Shown: positions 1-35,500, counted from the stretch's first letter. The stretch: DNA of 64,000 bases from Pelagicoccus enzymogenes (GCF_014803405.1 NZ_JACYFG010000055.1:59823-123822), one strand, 5' to 3'. Notes: generated by a model not told the origin, from the letters alone. Numbers and translations are program-made.

Positions 1-24299
<24,299 letters not shown>

Positions 24300-24408
24300 G
24301 TGGGAAACAGGGAAGTAAGCCTCGAAATAAAGAAATGCGTTTTACACATTGCGAGAACTTATTCCATGTATTCACAAAATTGTTAACATATTCACAAACA
24401 CCCTAGTT
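24300..24408 (-). promoter_or_regulatory. A+T-rich leader of the giant gene with two direct repeats
   Basis: The 109-base gap between the SecA-like gene and the giant gene is much richer in A+T than its surroundings. On the plus strand TATTCACAAA occurs at 24369-24378 and again at 24389-24398, exactly 20 bases apart (about two helical turns), with the palindrome TGTTAACA at 24381-24388 between them. This layout suits a regulator binding one face of the DNA and a promoter giving the cargo gene its own transcription. A TTAACA, 17-base gap, AATAAG arrangement can be read on the minus strand, but that assignment is weak. Confidence 0.45.
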
Positions 24409-26436
24409 TCATTGGGTGCTCTCTCCCCGTGAGAACCCGAGGGACGAACGCAATTCGTTTTCGTTTTTCATCACTGCCTTGCGAGCGATCTTGGCAAGTT
24501 TCTCCGCTCGACGCTGGGCGTAAAAGAGCCCGAGTCGTGACAATCCGGATACAAGGGGTACTCGGTTGAACCACTTCAAGACTCGCAAGGCCGAGCTAGG
24601 CAGCTGCTTCACCAGCAACTCGTCCTCGAAAGAGTAATACGCGCTGGTCGAGCCGCGAGCTCCCTGACGGGCTGCTCGTCCAAAAAGCTGACGATGCACA
24701 CGACGGCTGCTAGCCGGTTCGGTGGCGATCACGTGCAAGCCGCCCAAGGCTTCCACTCCGGCCTTGAGCTTAATGTCGGTCCCGCGGCCGGCCATGTTGG
24801 TAGCGATGGTCACGTGTCCAAGCTGTCCTGCCTGCTCGATGATCTTGGCCTCGTCCTCGATACGCACCGCATTCAATACCTCGCAACGCACTCCATTGAT
24901 GTTGAGCCTCCGAGCCAAGCGCTCGCTGGCGGTTACGCTCTGGGTACCGACTAGGACGGGCTGCCCATTGGATTGGCGCTGTCTGATCTCTTCGATGATA
25001 GCGTCTTCCTTGTCGTCGACGGTCAGAAAGAAACGCATGCCTCGGTCCGTTACTCGCTTGGGCTTGTTACGGGGAATCCGCACCGTCGCCAAGTCGTAGG
25101 TTTGCCAGACCTCGTCGGCGATCTCCTTCGCCGTGCCCGTCGCCCCCGACAGATGACCGTAACGTCGGAAGAAGGTTTGGAAGCTGATCTGGGCAATGGT
25201 CTGGGTCGGCGGCGTCATGGGCAGGTCTTCCTTGGCCTCCACCATCTGGTGCATCCCCAATTTCCAACTACGGTTCGGCATAGGACGTCCCGTGCTCTCG
25301 TCTACGATGACGATCGGGCTGGTCGAGGTGCCGAGATACTTCTTCTCTATAATGTAGTGGGTGCCCTTGAGGAAAAACTGGCGTGCCTCCAGGCCGAGCT
25401 GCACCAGCTGGCTGCGGCGAGTGGGACATTCCCAGAGCGCTGCGTCCGGGTAGCTTCCCGATTCGCGGGCGCGTTGGCGGCCTTGCGGGGTGAACTCCAA
25501 GCGACGTTGCTGGACCCAAACTCGAAAATCCCTGCCCTCCTCCATCTCGGAAGCCACGAACCAAGCTGCCCGGCAGGCTGCCTCCAGATCATCCATGTCC
25601 TGCTGGCGACTGATGATCAGCGGAGTCGTTGCCTCGTCGATCAAGCCGTTATCCGCCTCGTCGATGAAGGCACGAAATAGCCCGCGCTGCACCATGCCCA
25701 CATAGTTGCGGCCCCTACCGGAAAGTCTCTTAGCGCTGTAGCGACGTCCCGAACAGTTGGCTTCGCCCAAGAAAATGCGGTCCCGCAAGTAGTCCGCCGC
25801 CACTTCCTTGGCCGTAGTGTAGACGACCTGCTTCGCGTAAGCGTGGGAACGTTCGACCGGCTCCGACTGGCTGGTCACCGATCCCACTTCCAAGCCCACG
25901 CGATCGTACAGTCGCGACATGATCTTGGCGTCGCGATCCGCCAAGTAGTCGTTGGCCGTCACGATGTGGCAATAGCCGCCGCCCATGCAGGCCAGCGAGG
26001 CCGCCATGGCCAAAGATAAAGTCTTTCCCTCTCCCGTATCGATTTCGGCCAAGTACCCCTGGCACAAGGCCAAGGCTGCCAGCATCTGCACCGGATAGGG
26101 AGTCAGTCCGAGGCTGCGGCGCGAGAGTTCGCAAACCAAAGCCAGGCTTTCCGCCGTCGGCTTCAGGCAAAGCGGCCCCTCCAACCGAGCTGCCGCTCCG
26201 CAACGCTGCAGTTCCGAGTCCAAGGCCGCGTCGCTCAAATCTCTCAGATCCGCCAGCAAGCCGAGAGCAGTATCCACTTTTTCCTGCCACTTCTTGCGCA
26301 CCGAAGCGCGGCGAGACCAACGCCCCGCAACCCCCTTCGCCCAAACGTCCATACCCTTCAAAGGCGCCGGAACCGGCTTCTCGAAGAAGCGGTGCTGGAA
26401 CTCGCTGGGAGCCTGGAGCTGGAAGGGATTGCTCAT
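24409..26436 (-). CDS. SecA paralogue (accessory preprotein translocase ATPase)
   Basis: 675 residues, shorter than housekeeping SecA (about 850-900). Walker A is EIDTGEGKT (131-139), the DEAD box is FIDEADNGLIDEATTPLIIS (257-276), NMAGRGTDIK spans 547-556, and the motif VI region is QLFGRAARQG (583-592) followed by YSFEDEL. These are the SecA signatures, with changes: DEAD where SecA has DEVD, and GRAARQG where SecA has GRSGRQG. The C-terminal zinc-binding tail of ordinary SecA is absent. It starts 9 bases after the M50 gene and is followed, after 109 bases, by the giant gene, so it probably powers export of that protein. A housekeeping role is unlikely given length and context; the housekeeping secA should lie elsewhere in the genome. 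Confidence 0.92.
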   Translation of the reverse strand: MSNPFQLQAPSEFQHRFFEKPVPAPLKGMDVWAKGVAGRWSRRASVRKKWQEKVDTALGLLADLRDLSDAALDSELQRCGAAARLEGPLCLKPTAESLALVCELSRRSLGLTPYPVQMLAALALCQGYLAEIDTGEGKTLSLAMAASLACMGGGYCHIVTANDYLADRDAKIMSRLYDRVGLEVGSVTSQSEPVERSHAYAKQVVYTTAKEVAADYLRDRIFLGEANCSGRRYSAKRLSGRGRNYVGMVQRGLFRAFIDEADNGLIDEATTPLIISRQQDMDDLEAACRAAWFVASEMEEGRDFRVWVQQRRLEFTPQGRQRARESGSYPDAALWECPTRRSQLVQLGLEARQFFLKGTHYIIEKKYLGTSTSPIVIVDESTGRPMPNRSWKLGMHQMVEAKEDLPMTPPTQTIAQISFQTFFRRYGHLSGATGTAKEIADEVWQTYDLATVRIPRNKPKRVTDRGMRFFLTVDDKEDAIIEEIRQRQSNGQPVLVGTQSVTASERLARRLNINGVRCEVLNAVRIEDEAKIIEQAGQLGHVTIATNMAGRGTDIKLKAGVEALGGLHVIATEPASSRRVHRQLFGRAARQGARGSTSAYYSFEDELLVKQLPSSALRVLKWFNRVPLVSGLSRLGLFYAQRRAEKLAKIARKAVMKNENELRSSLGFSRGESTQ

Positions 26437-26445
26437 GCAACTATT

Positions 26446-28602
26446 TTAGAGTTGGTACTCTTTCTGGAAGGCCTGGCGCACCCGCAGGTACCATTGGCGA
26501 CCCAGCGGGAGATTTGGCAAGCGCAGCCGAGCCACTCCGCGCTGCCCGTGGTTGGCAATCTGTCCCTCGGGAACATGCAAGGTGGAACGTATCTCGAAAA
26601 ACGGTTCGGAGCTGGTGGAACCGGAGCGTTCGTTCGTATTCACCCCGACATTACCGCCACCCATAACGCCCAGCGATGCGGATGGCAGCTGGCTTTGTTC
26701 GGCCGGAATCGGCGTCACCTTGCTGAGCTGCATGGTTACGTTTTCCTGGCCAAAAAGCTTCACTTCGGCCGTGTCCCCTATCTCCGTGAACAAGCGATCC
26801 ACGTCCTTCTGGCGCACCACCGCCGAGAAACGAAACTCCCGCTCACCACGCACAAATCCAAGCGGCGACCCGCGTGCCACCATGCCATCCTCGTACTCGT
26901 GCAAGCCGGGAGCGATCCAACGGCCGGATACCGGCGCCTTCACCTGCAGCTCGGCGAGGCGACGCTTCGCTTCCTCGCGACGCACCAGAAGGGCTTCTTT
27001 CTTGGCCAGCAGCCCTTCCAACTGAGCCCCGTCCACGCTTTGGTCGGAACGGATCAAGAGCAGCAAGCGCTCGTATTCCAACTCCACCAAGTGGGCCTCC
27101 TGCTCCAGCTCGGGATTGCGGAAACTGACCAGCAACTGCCCCGCTTGCACCATAGATCCGGAAGGCGTATCAATCGAAACAAGCTCGCCCGCGGTCCCCG
27201 CATACACGTTCACGAAGGGATTCGACTGTACGATACCGTCGGTGCGGAAATAGTGCGGCAAGGGAACCCAGGTGAGAAATGCGGCGATCGCCAAAATGCT
27301 GCCCGCTGAAACCAATACTGCTCTGCTTCGATTGTTCATGAGTTCTGTCCCCGAGATTACATAGCGAGCGCCCTTTACGATCGGCACTACCAACCACATC
27401 ACCGCAAACACGATCGCAATGATCACGCCCGCGATTAGCCATTGTTTGGATACAAAAAAGAGAATGCTCACCAAAAGGAACATGCGATAGATCCAACTGG
27501 CGAAAAAGAAGGTCGTGAGCCCGACTACCTCCCCCAGGCTATTCGCCGGCACCGGTTGCCCGCGCAAGCCGAAGCCATAGCGATTCACCGCAAACTTTAT
27601 CAGCTGCTGAGCACGCATCTGCAAGTTCGGCGTCTCGCTCAGGTCCGTCAATATATGATAGCCGTCGAAGCGCAGCAGCGGATTCAAATTGAACAGGATC
27701 GTGGATACGGAAGCGGTAATCGCCATGTTGTAAGCTAGGCGCGACATCGTTCCGTCCCCCGCATTGGCCCAATACAAGATCGCCAAGCCTGCCACAAAGA
27801 TCTCCACATACATGCCTGCCGCCCCCACCAACACCCGGCGATGCTTGTGCGTGTAGGCATAGCTCGCGGATGCGTCCATGTAAGGCAGCGGGTTGAACAC
27901 GAGCAGCATCACCCCCATTTCCGGTACCTCGCGACCATAGCGGCGACAGGCATAGGCGTGGCCGAACTCGTGCAAGGTCTTGGTAATGATCATGGCCAAG
28001 TACAGCAGCGGTAGATTCGACAGTCCGAGCAAACCCTCCGACACGTCCTTGAATTCACCCCAATTCAAAGCCAAAGCCTGTACTCCAAAAGCAAGGACAA
28101 GCAGCCAAACTATAAATCCGAACGGAGCGAAGCACCAGCTGAAGAGGGCTATCGTCTTCTTCAAAAAAGGATCCGGATTGAAGAGCGGGATCTTCAAAAA
28201 GAGAAAGCTGGCCCACTGCTGCTTGGTCTTGGTGGCCTTCTCAGTCTTGCGCACTTCCGCCAAGGCTTCGATATCCGCCATGCGATCCCCTCTCAGCAAA
28301 CCGGAGCGGTAGAGCTGAGATAGCAGCTGCACCACGTCGCCTTGACTGGGCGAATTTTCCGGATCCACCCGCAAAGCCTCGTTCCAAGCGTCTTCCACGC
28401 AGTTCTCGTTTTCGAGGTGGCAAACAAACTTGTAGGCTTCCGGGCGGATACGGAAATACTGGTGGCCGAGCTTATCGCAAACCACGTACCACTGCTCGCC
28501 TTTGAAGCGTTGACGCACCAACTCGATCCCGGGCAGCAGTCGCAAGCGACAGTCCTTCACCCGATACCAGGATTCGTCAAAAACTCCGTTGGCCGTACTC
28601 AT
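26446..28602 (-). CDS. PqqD-like / M50 metalloprotease / HlyD-like membrane fusion protein
   Basis: 718 residues. Residues about 15-110 look like a PqqD-type winged-helix (RRE) domain: a short beta-rich stretch, then helices ending in a YRSGLLRGD tail. A polytopic domain follows with the M50 zinc motif HEFGH at 211-215 and the partner motif NPLLRFDGYH at 307-316 (Asp313), both intact. Hydrophobic segments fall near 151-178, 195-210, 257-280, 290-308, 365-385, 390-420 and 428-446. From about 455 an HlyD-like half begins, with a coiled coil (about 493-552) between two lipoyl-like strands and a Gly/Asn-rich loop near 650. The architecture resembles the putative peptide zinc metalloprotease (YydH-type) group seen with exported peptides. 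In this locus it could bind, cut or conduct the giant protein at the inner membrane (inference). Confidence 0.85.
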   Translation of the reverse strand: MSTANGVFDESWYRVKDCRLRLLPGIELVRQRFKGEQWYVVCDKLGHQYFRIRPEAYKFVCHLENENCVEDAWNEALRVDPENSPSQGDVVQLLSQLYRSGLLRGDRMADIEALAEVRKTEKATKTKQQWASFLFLKIPLFNPDPFLKKTIALFSWCFAPFGFIVWLLVLAFGVQALALNWGEFKDVSEGLLGLSNLPLLYLAMIITKTLHEFGHAYACRRYGREVPEMGVMLLVFNPLPYMDASASYAYTHKHRRVLVGAAGMYVEIFVAGLAILYWANAGDGTMSRLAYNMAITASVSTILFNLNPLLRFDGYHILTDLSETPNLQMRAQQLIKFAVNRYGFGLRGQPVPANSLGEVVGLTTFFFASWIYRMFLLVSILFFVSKQWLIAGVIIAIVFAVMWLVVPIVKGARYVISGTELMNNRSRAVLVSAGSILAIAAFLTWVPLPHYFRTDGIVQSNPFVNVYAGTAGELVSIDTPSGSMVQAGQLLVSFRNPELEQEAHLVELEYERLLLLIRSDQSVDGAQLEGLLAKKEALLVRREEAKRRLAELQVKAPVSGRWIAPGLHEYEDGMVARGSPLGFVRGEREFRFSAVVRQKDVDRLFTEIGDTAEVKLFGQENVTMQLSKVTPIPAEQSQLPSASLGVMGGGNVGVNTNERSGSTSSEPFFEIRSTLHVPEGQIANHGQRGVARLRLPNLPLGRQWYLRVRQAFQKEYQL

Positions 28603-28617
28603 GAGTTCGCTCGAAAA

Positions 28618-30414
28618 CTAGAACCAGAAAAGCATGCGGAAGAATTCGACGGTGCGGTGCATCAGGATCCACGCCAGCGAACGCTTGCCTGCATCCACCT
28701 TGCACACGCCGCTCATGCCCGGACGCCACCAATCGTCAGGCGCATCCTCCAAATGGATACGGACACGAAAATAGGTTCCCGACTCCTCGATGATCGCCAC
28801 CGGTTCGAACTGCTCGAGCCTCACGTCATAGCGATCGTAAGGGCGACTCGCAAAAGCCATCTGCCCCACTTGATCTGGGGAAAGGTAATTGATGTCCCGC
28901 TCGTCCACCCGCAGCTCCCCGTACAACCCTTCTAGCTTCACGATGCGATAAAGCGTTTCGCCAGCTTGCACGGGCGAAGCGAGCCGCTCGCGCAAGTCGC
29001 CTTCCACGATAATGCCATCGAAAGGCGCTCGCACCTGAGTCTTGGACAAGCGATACTCAAGTACATCGATCTTGGCATCCACTTGCTTGGCTGCCAATTG
29101 AGCCAAGCGCATCTCGGTCAGCTCGCCTTCGCCCTCAAGGCGACGGGCATCGGTGAGGTTGCGGTCGCGATTAGCCACCAATTCCGCGAGTTGAACTTCG
29201 AATTCACGGCGATCTAGATCCAGCAACAAGTCGCCTGCTTGCACGATATCGCCTACGTCATGGTGAACTTGGTCGATGTATCCAGGAAATGGAGCTGTCA
29301 AAAAAGCCGATGCCTCGGACTTCAAAATAAAGGACGCCTTCACCTTGTGCTCCATGCGCACCACCAGCGAGACCAGCATGAAAGCCACGATCAACAAGCC
29401 GGTCACCTTCCAACCGGTATGGCGATAGCCGATGAAACCTGCGCAAAAACGGCGGGAGCGGCGCCAGATACGCGCCCCGAACCAGCCCGTTTTGCGATGC
29501 ATCTCTTCTAGGCGAGGAGCAACCAAGTCGAGGATGACTCGCAAGGTTTCGATGTCCTCTTGCCCAACCGGAGCATCTTCCTGTGGATGCTCAACCGTCA
29601 GAACGCCCACACATCCATCTTCAAAACGAATCGGCAAGGAAAGCACTCTGCAGTTGGCATTGCTTTCCGAATACAAACGGTGCTGCAGATTCAAGGCATC
29701 GCCATCCAGCGGCGGGTGAGCGACCTCGCAGGATTGGTCCGCCGCCTCTTCCATCAGGCGTAGCAAGGAGCCAGCGGCTTCGGTGTCGTTGCGCACGCGA
29801 CCGCCATGGCTGGTGGCGACCAGCTTATACTTGTCGCCAGATTTCCACGACAAGGTCACTCGCATAGCCTTGAGGTGGTGGGCCAGCTCGCTGCAAAGCG
29901 TCATGGCCGCCGGATCGAAATTGACCGACTCCCCCAAAAGGAGGCCGAGGTCAACGATCTTGGAAAATTGGTCCAGCGAACGACTTGAACGCAATGCCGC
30001 CTGTTTCGCCTCCGAGCCGGATACCAAGGCCTGAGCCAGGGATACGACCTTGGCAGCATCTTGCTGCAGGCCTTCGCGTCCTTCGGCCAGTAGCACCAGA
30101 GAAACGCCATCCGCACGCTCCAAGCCGGCAACGAGCCAGCGTTCCGCGCCCTCTTCTATGACCTGGGCGCCTTCCGGCTTTTCGCCCACCACCGCGCGGC
30201 GCACGCTCTGCGGCAGCTCCGACATTCCCCCTTGGCCGTGCTGGCCGAGCAAGCGCACTTCCGAGGCGGAAGCCACGTGCAGCACCAGCGCGCGCTTCAA
30301 CTCCCACTGCTGGGAAAGGTAACGAGCCAGCGTATTCCAAAAGCTTACCGGATCCACCGCGTCTCCGAGCAATTTCTCGAAGCTGGCCGCATCAAATCTG
30401 TCTTCCGATTCCAT
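28618..30414 (-). CDS. GAF-GAF-TM-HlyD membrane fusion protein
   Basis: 598 residues. The first ~305 residues are soluble and fit one divergent GAF-like domain (about 10-130) and one clearer GAF domain (about 145-300). A single membrane helix spans about 335-353 (GLLIVAFMLVSLVVRM core). The rest is a periplasmic adaptor: lipoyl-like half-motifs near 373-400 (PGYIDQVHHDVGDIVQAGD) and 462-490 (VRAPFDGIIVEGDL) around a coiled coil at 402-460, then a beta-barrel region. A cytosolic GAF sensor on an HlyD adaptor would let export respond to a ligand or to the motor (inference). The gene starts 6 bases after the preceding adaptor gene stops, and 15 bases separate it from the M50 gene. Confidence 0.85.
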   Translation of the reverse strand: MESEDRFDAASFEKLLGDAVDPVSFWNTLARYLSQQWELKRALVLHVASASEVRLLGQHGQGGMSELPQSVRRAVVGEKPEGAQVIEEGAERWLVAGLERADGVSLVLLAEGREGLQQDAAKVVSLAQALVSGSEAKQAALRSSRSLDQFSKIVDLGLLLGESVNFDPAAMTLCSELAHHLKAMRVTLSWKSGDKYKLVATSHGGRVRNDTEAAGSLLRLMEEAADQSCEVAHPPLDGDALNLQHRLYSESNANCRVLSLPIRFEDGCVGVLTVEHPQEDAPVGQEDIETLRVILDLVAPRLEEMHRKTGWFGARIWRRSRRFCAGFIGYRHTGWKVTGLLIVAFMLVSLVVRMEHKVKASFILKSEASAFLTAPFPGYIDQVHHDVGDIVQAGDLLLDLDRREFEVQLAELVANRDRNLTDARRLEGEGELTEMRLAQLAAKQVDAKIDVLEYRLSKTQVRAPFDGIIVEGDLRERLASPVQAGETLYRIVKLEGLYGELRVDERDINYLSPDQVGQMAFASRPYDRYDVRLEQFEPVAIIEESGTYFRVRIHLEDAPDDWWRPGMSGVCKVDAGKRSLAWILMHRTVEFFRMLFWF

Positions 30415-30420
30415 GGAGCG

Positions 30421-31179
30421 TTACTGATCCCCCAAGTCGAGTTTCACTTGCACGCGGGCGCCGGGCTTCACCCCAGCCTGCGTATTGTCGAAGACGTAGC
30501 GCACCCGGAAAAGTCCGCTGCGGGAGTCGATCTGCGGATCCACGAAGTCCAGCCGCGCCGTGAAGGTTTGGCCCGGTTTGGCGATGGGGAATTGCACCTC
30601 CGCTTCGCCGCCCACCTGTAAAGCCGGCAAGTCGGAAGCCGACATGAAGAACTGCAGCTTGAGCTGGTCCGACTTGATCACTTCGAACAGCGGCTCCACT
30701 CGCCCGATCGCTTCGCCCGGGTCCTTCAAACGAAAAACCACCACGCCCGCGATGGGAGAACGGATAATGCGTTCCTCCACATCGTTAAGAGCGATCTCGC
30801 GCTCGATCTTGAGGCTCTGCAACGCCGTGCGGGCCTCCACCAGCTTGTCCTCGCTTTCGATGCGTTCCGCCACGAGGTCAGCCGTCGCCTTGAAATCGAC
30901 TTCCGCCTTCTCGATCAGCACTTCCAAACGCTCGACCTCCAGCCGCTCCTGGGAGGAAAGCAGCTCCGCCAAAACCTGTCCCGCTTCCACTTCGTCCCCT
31001 TCCGAGACGGACACGGACTTTACGATTTCCTCCACCGGAGAACTCACGGTGATACGCTCCATCGGTTGGCTGATGCCTTCCACCCAACGCGTTTCCGCGA
31101 GCAGGCTTGAGCTAACGAGGAAACCTAAACTTGCAGCGAACAAGCTCCGCAAGCGCACGAATCGATAAAGTGGATACAT
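30421..31179 (-). CDS. Periplasmic adaptor protein (HlyD/RND MFP family)
   Basis: 252 residues from the ATG at 31179, chosen because it gives a proper signal peptide (hydrophobic 13-27, likely cut after SSLLA); a longer in-frame reading upstream runs into the REP-like pair. The mature protein has a lipoyl-like half-motif (SPVEEIVKSVSVSEGDEVEAGQ, 47-68), a helical hairpin (74-135), the second half (RSPIAGVVVFRLKDPGEAIG, 140-159) and a beta domain ending in VKPGARVQVKLDLG. This is the standard fold of adaptors linking an inner-membrane pump to a TolC channel. Its small size suggests it works together with the two larger HlyD-like proteins encoded just downstream. The stop is 6 bases from the next start, indicating co-transcription. 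Confidence 0.9.
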   Translation of the reverse strand: MYPLYRFVRLRSLFAASLGFLVSSSLLAETRWVEGISQPMERITVSSPVEEIVKSVSVSEGDEVEAGQVLAELLSSQERLEVERLEVLIEKAEVDFKATADLVAERIESEDKLVEARTALQSLKIEREIALNDVEERIIRSPIAGVVVFRLKDPGEAIGRVEPLFEVIKSDQLKLQFFMSASDLPALQVGGEAEVQFPIAKPGQTFTARLDFVDPQIDSRSGLFRVRYVFDNTQAGVKPGARVQVKLDLGDQ

Positions 31180-31226
31180 AAATGATTTGGGGTAATTCAG
31201 ATTGTTAAGGAACTTGCCGTGTGAGC

Positions 31227-31306
31227 GTAGGGCTGGCGCTCGCGCCACGCCGCGTTGCAGGATATCGGTTCGAAGGCTCCCCGCAGGTCGCAAGCGACGG
31301 CCCTAC
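31227..31306. repeat. Pair of inverted REP-like hairpins
   Basis: Between the TolC and adaptor genes lie two related elements facing each other. The left begins GTAGGGCTGG and contains GGCGC-TC-GCGCC. The right, read on the minus strand, begins GTAGGGCCGTCGC and contains GTCGC-AA-GCGAC. Such inverted pairs of short GT(A/G)GG-headed hairpins are typical of bacterial REP/BIME elements. In the tolC-to-adaptor transcript they could form RNA hairpins that alter stability or readthrough. Confidence 0.7.
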
Positions 31307-31364
31307 AAAATCGAAACCTCGAGCAACAAGCACCACTTCAATAACAGTTAATTCTAAGATATTT

Positions 31365-32915
31365 CTATTCCGCTTCGCCCTTCTCGGCGAAGCTAAAGTC
31401 GTATCCGAGCACCTCGGAAAGTTCGCCCTGCAGAAGCAACAACTGGATCCAAGCCTTTTGCACTTCCACCTCGGCCGCGAGGCCTTGCGTACGAGAAACG
31501 CTGAGCTCGCGCTGCTGGTTAAGCACTTCGTAGTTGGTGGCCTTGCCGTTTTCCAAGCGGCGCTCTTCCGCCTTCAGGGCTTCGCGAGCGAGCTCCACGG
31601 ATTGCTCGATCAAGTCGCGACGCTTGATGCCCGCTTCCAGTTGGTAGATCGCGTTGTCCAAAGCGCCCAACAATTGGACCTCGGACTGCTTCACCTTCAA
31701 GAGAGCTTGCTGCTCGCGCTTCTTGGACGCGAGGTGGCGAGACTTGGCAGCGCGATTGTCCAAAGCCATGTTGAAGGCCAAGCCTACGCTCCAGTCCACG
31801 TCTTCGCGATTTTCGAAATCCGAAACCGAGCCGCGCCAGTCGTCGTTCAAGCCGCTGGTGCCCACCGACATGAGCAAATTGATTTCTGGGTAGCGTTGAT
31901 TCTTGCTGTAGACGACGCGGATTCCCTCGTTCTCCGCCGCCTTCATAGCCGCCAAGTAGTCCGGATTCTTCTCCAGCATCACCGACGCCAGCGCATCGTG
32001 GTCCACCCTGCCCGGTACATTCGGCAAGGCCCCTTCGACATCAGCCAAAACGTAGTCCGCCGCATTCAGCACGTAGTTCTCTTGGGTCAGCTCCTGCAGC
32101 TGGTTCTGGCGTTGCTTGAAAAACGCGGTCGCCTCGATCAGCTCCGCTTCCGCTTCCGCCACGCGGGCCTCGGCTTGCGTCACGTTGATGGGCGACATGC
32201 GCCCCGCTTCCACCCGCTTCTTGTTCTCTTCCAACAAGGCCTTGGCAAGATCGATCGACTCTTGCTTCACCTCGAGGTTGCGGATCGAAAAATGCGTCTC
32301 GTAAGTCGCAAGCAACACCCTGGCCACCACCGTTTCGATCGCGGAACGCGTCTCGAAGCGGGCTACTTCCAGCTCAGCCTTGGCCAAGCGGATGGGCGCG
32401 AGATTCACCTTCAAGCCGAAGTTGCGCAGCAAAGGCTGGGTCACCGTCAGCTTCACGTTAGACGTGTATTCAGGATCGTAGTACGCGCTGGCGCGACGCG
32501 TATAGGTGCTCTCCAAGCGTCCCGAGCCACCAGAGAGCTCATAGGTACTTCCGAATGGCAAGCGCCCGCCCAGCTTGCCGCGGGCGTAGTAGTTCTCGTG
32601 GTTGTACTCGGGATCCAGCGGATTGAAGGCAGAGGAGCTGCTGAGGTCCTGGGCGTTGAGCTGCTTGAACAAGCGGTCGGTGCCGATCTCCACTCCGATG
32701 CTGGGAGCGAAGCGGCCCCATTCGCCGCGAAGGTTGTCCTCCTTGATCGCCGCGTCCAAGCGGCTGACTTCGAGCCCCAAGTTGTTTTCCAGGGCGCGGG
32801 AGATCAGGTCTTGAGGCGTCAATGCCTCCTGAGCTGAAGATATTGAGAGAGGGAAAAGGGCAATGCACGCGAAACGCGCGACCCTGTTGGCACTGCGAGA
32901 TAGGGATTGGTTCAC
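31365..32915 (-). CDS. TolC-family outer membrane channel protein
   Basis: 516 residues from a GTG start at 32915. A signal peptide (about 1-28, ending ISSAQ) is followed by the duplicated outer membrane efflux protein fold: PQDLISRALENNLGLEVSRL near the mature start, a Tyr/Gly-rich beta region (about 75-150), VTQPLLRNFGLK near 157, long helices with the INVTQAEARVAEAEAELIEA segment (244-263), and a second half with a matching helix ending KATNYEVLNQQRELSVSRTQ. Length is usual for the family. It is the first gene of the minus-strand locus and should form the outer membrane exit for the downstream adaptors. The next gene lies 185 bases away across a REP-like pair. Confidence 0.93.
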   Translation of the reverse strand: MNQSLSRSANRVARFACIALFPLSISSAQEALTPQDLISRALENNLGLEVSRLDAAIKEDNLRGEWGRFAPSIGVEIGTDRLFKQLNAQDLSSSSAFNPLDPEYNHENYYARGKLGGRLPFGSTYELSGGSGRLESTYTRRASAYYDPEYTSNVKLTVTQPLLRNFGLKVNLAPIRLAKAELEVARFETRSAIETVVARVLLATYETHFSIRNLEVKQESIDLAKALLEENKKRVEAGRMSPINVTQAEARVAEAEAELIEATAFFKQRQNQLQELTQENYVLNAADYVLADVEGALPNVPGRVDHDALASVMLEKNPDYLAAMKAAENEGIRVVYSKNQRYPEINLLMSVGTSGLNDDWRGSVSDFENREDVDWSVGLAFNMALDNRAAKSRHLASKKREQQALLKVKQSEVQLLGALDNAIYQLEAGIKRRDLIEQSVELAREALKAEERRLENGKATNYEVLNQQRELSVSRTQGLAAEVEVQKAWIQLLLLQGELSEVLGYDFSFAEKGEAE

Positions 32916-35417
<2,502 letters not shown>

Positions 35418-35423
35418 CTGGTG

Positions 35424-35446
35424 GGTCGGCTTCTCCGAAGACGACC
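35424..35446. repeat. REP-like hairpin after icd
   Basis: GGTCGGCTTC, loop TCC, GAAGACGACC: ten-base arms with one mismatch, starting 7 bases after the icd stop and preceded by GTG as in other elements of this family. There is no T-run, so it is more likely a REP-like element than the terminator itself. Confidence 0.5.
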
Positions 35447-35470
35447 TATTCACACCAACCCAATCTCACA

Positions 35471-35500
35471 AAGAGCAGCCCTCACCGGCTGCTCTTTTTT
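35471..35500 (+). terminator. Rho-independent terminator of icd
   Basis: AAGAGCAGCC (35471-35480), loop CTCACC, GGCTGCTCTT (35487-35496), followed by more T to 35500. The ten-base perfect stem and T-run form a textbook intrinsic terminator 54 bases after the stop. The remaining ~235 bases before the next gene (35501-35735) contain a C-run and CCCTAGGGAA-like words but no gene or clear site. Confidence 0.93.
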
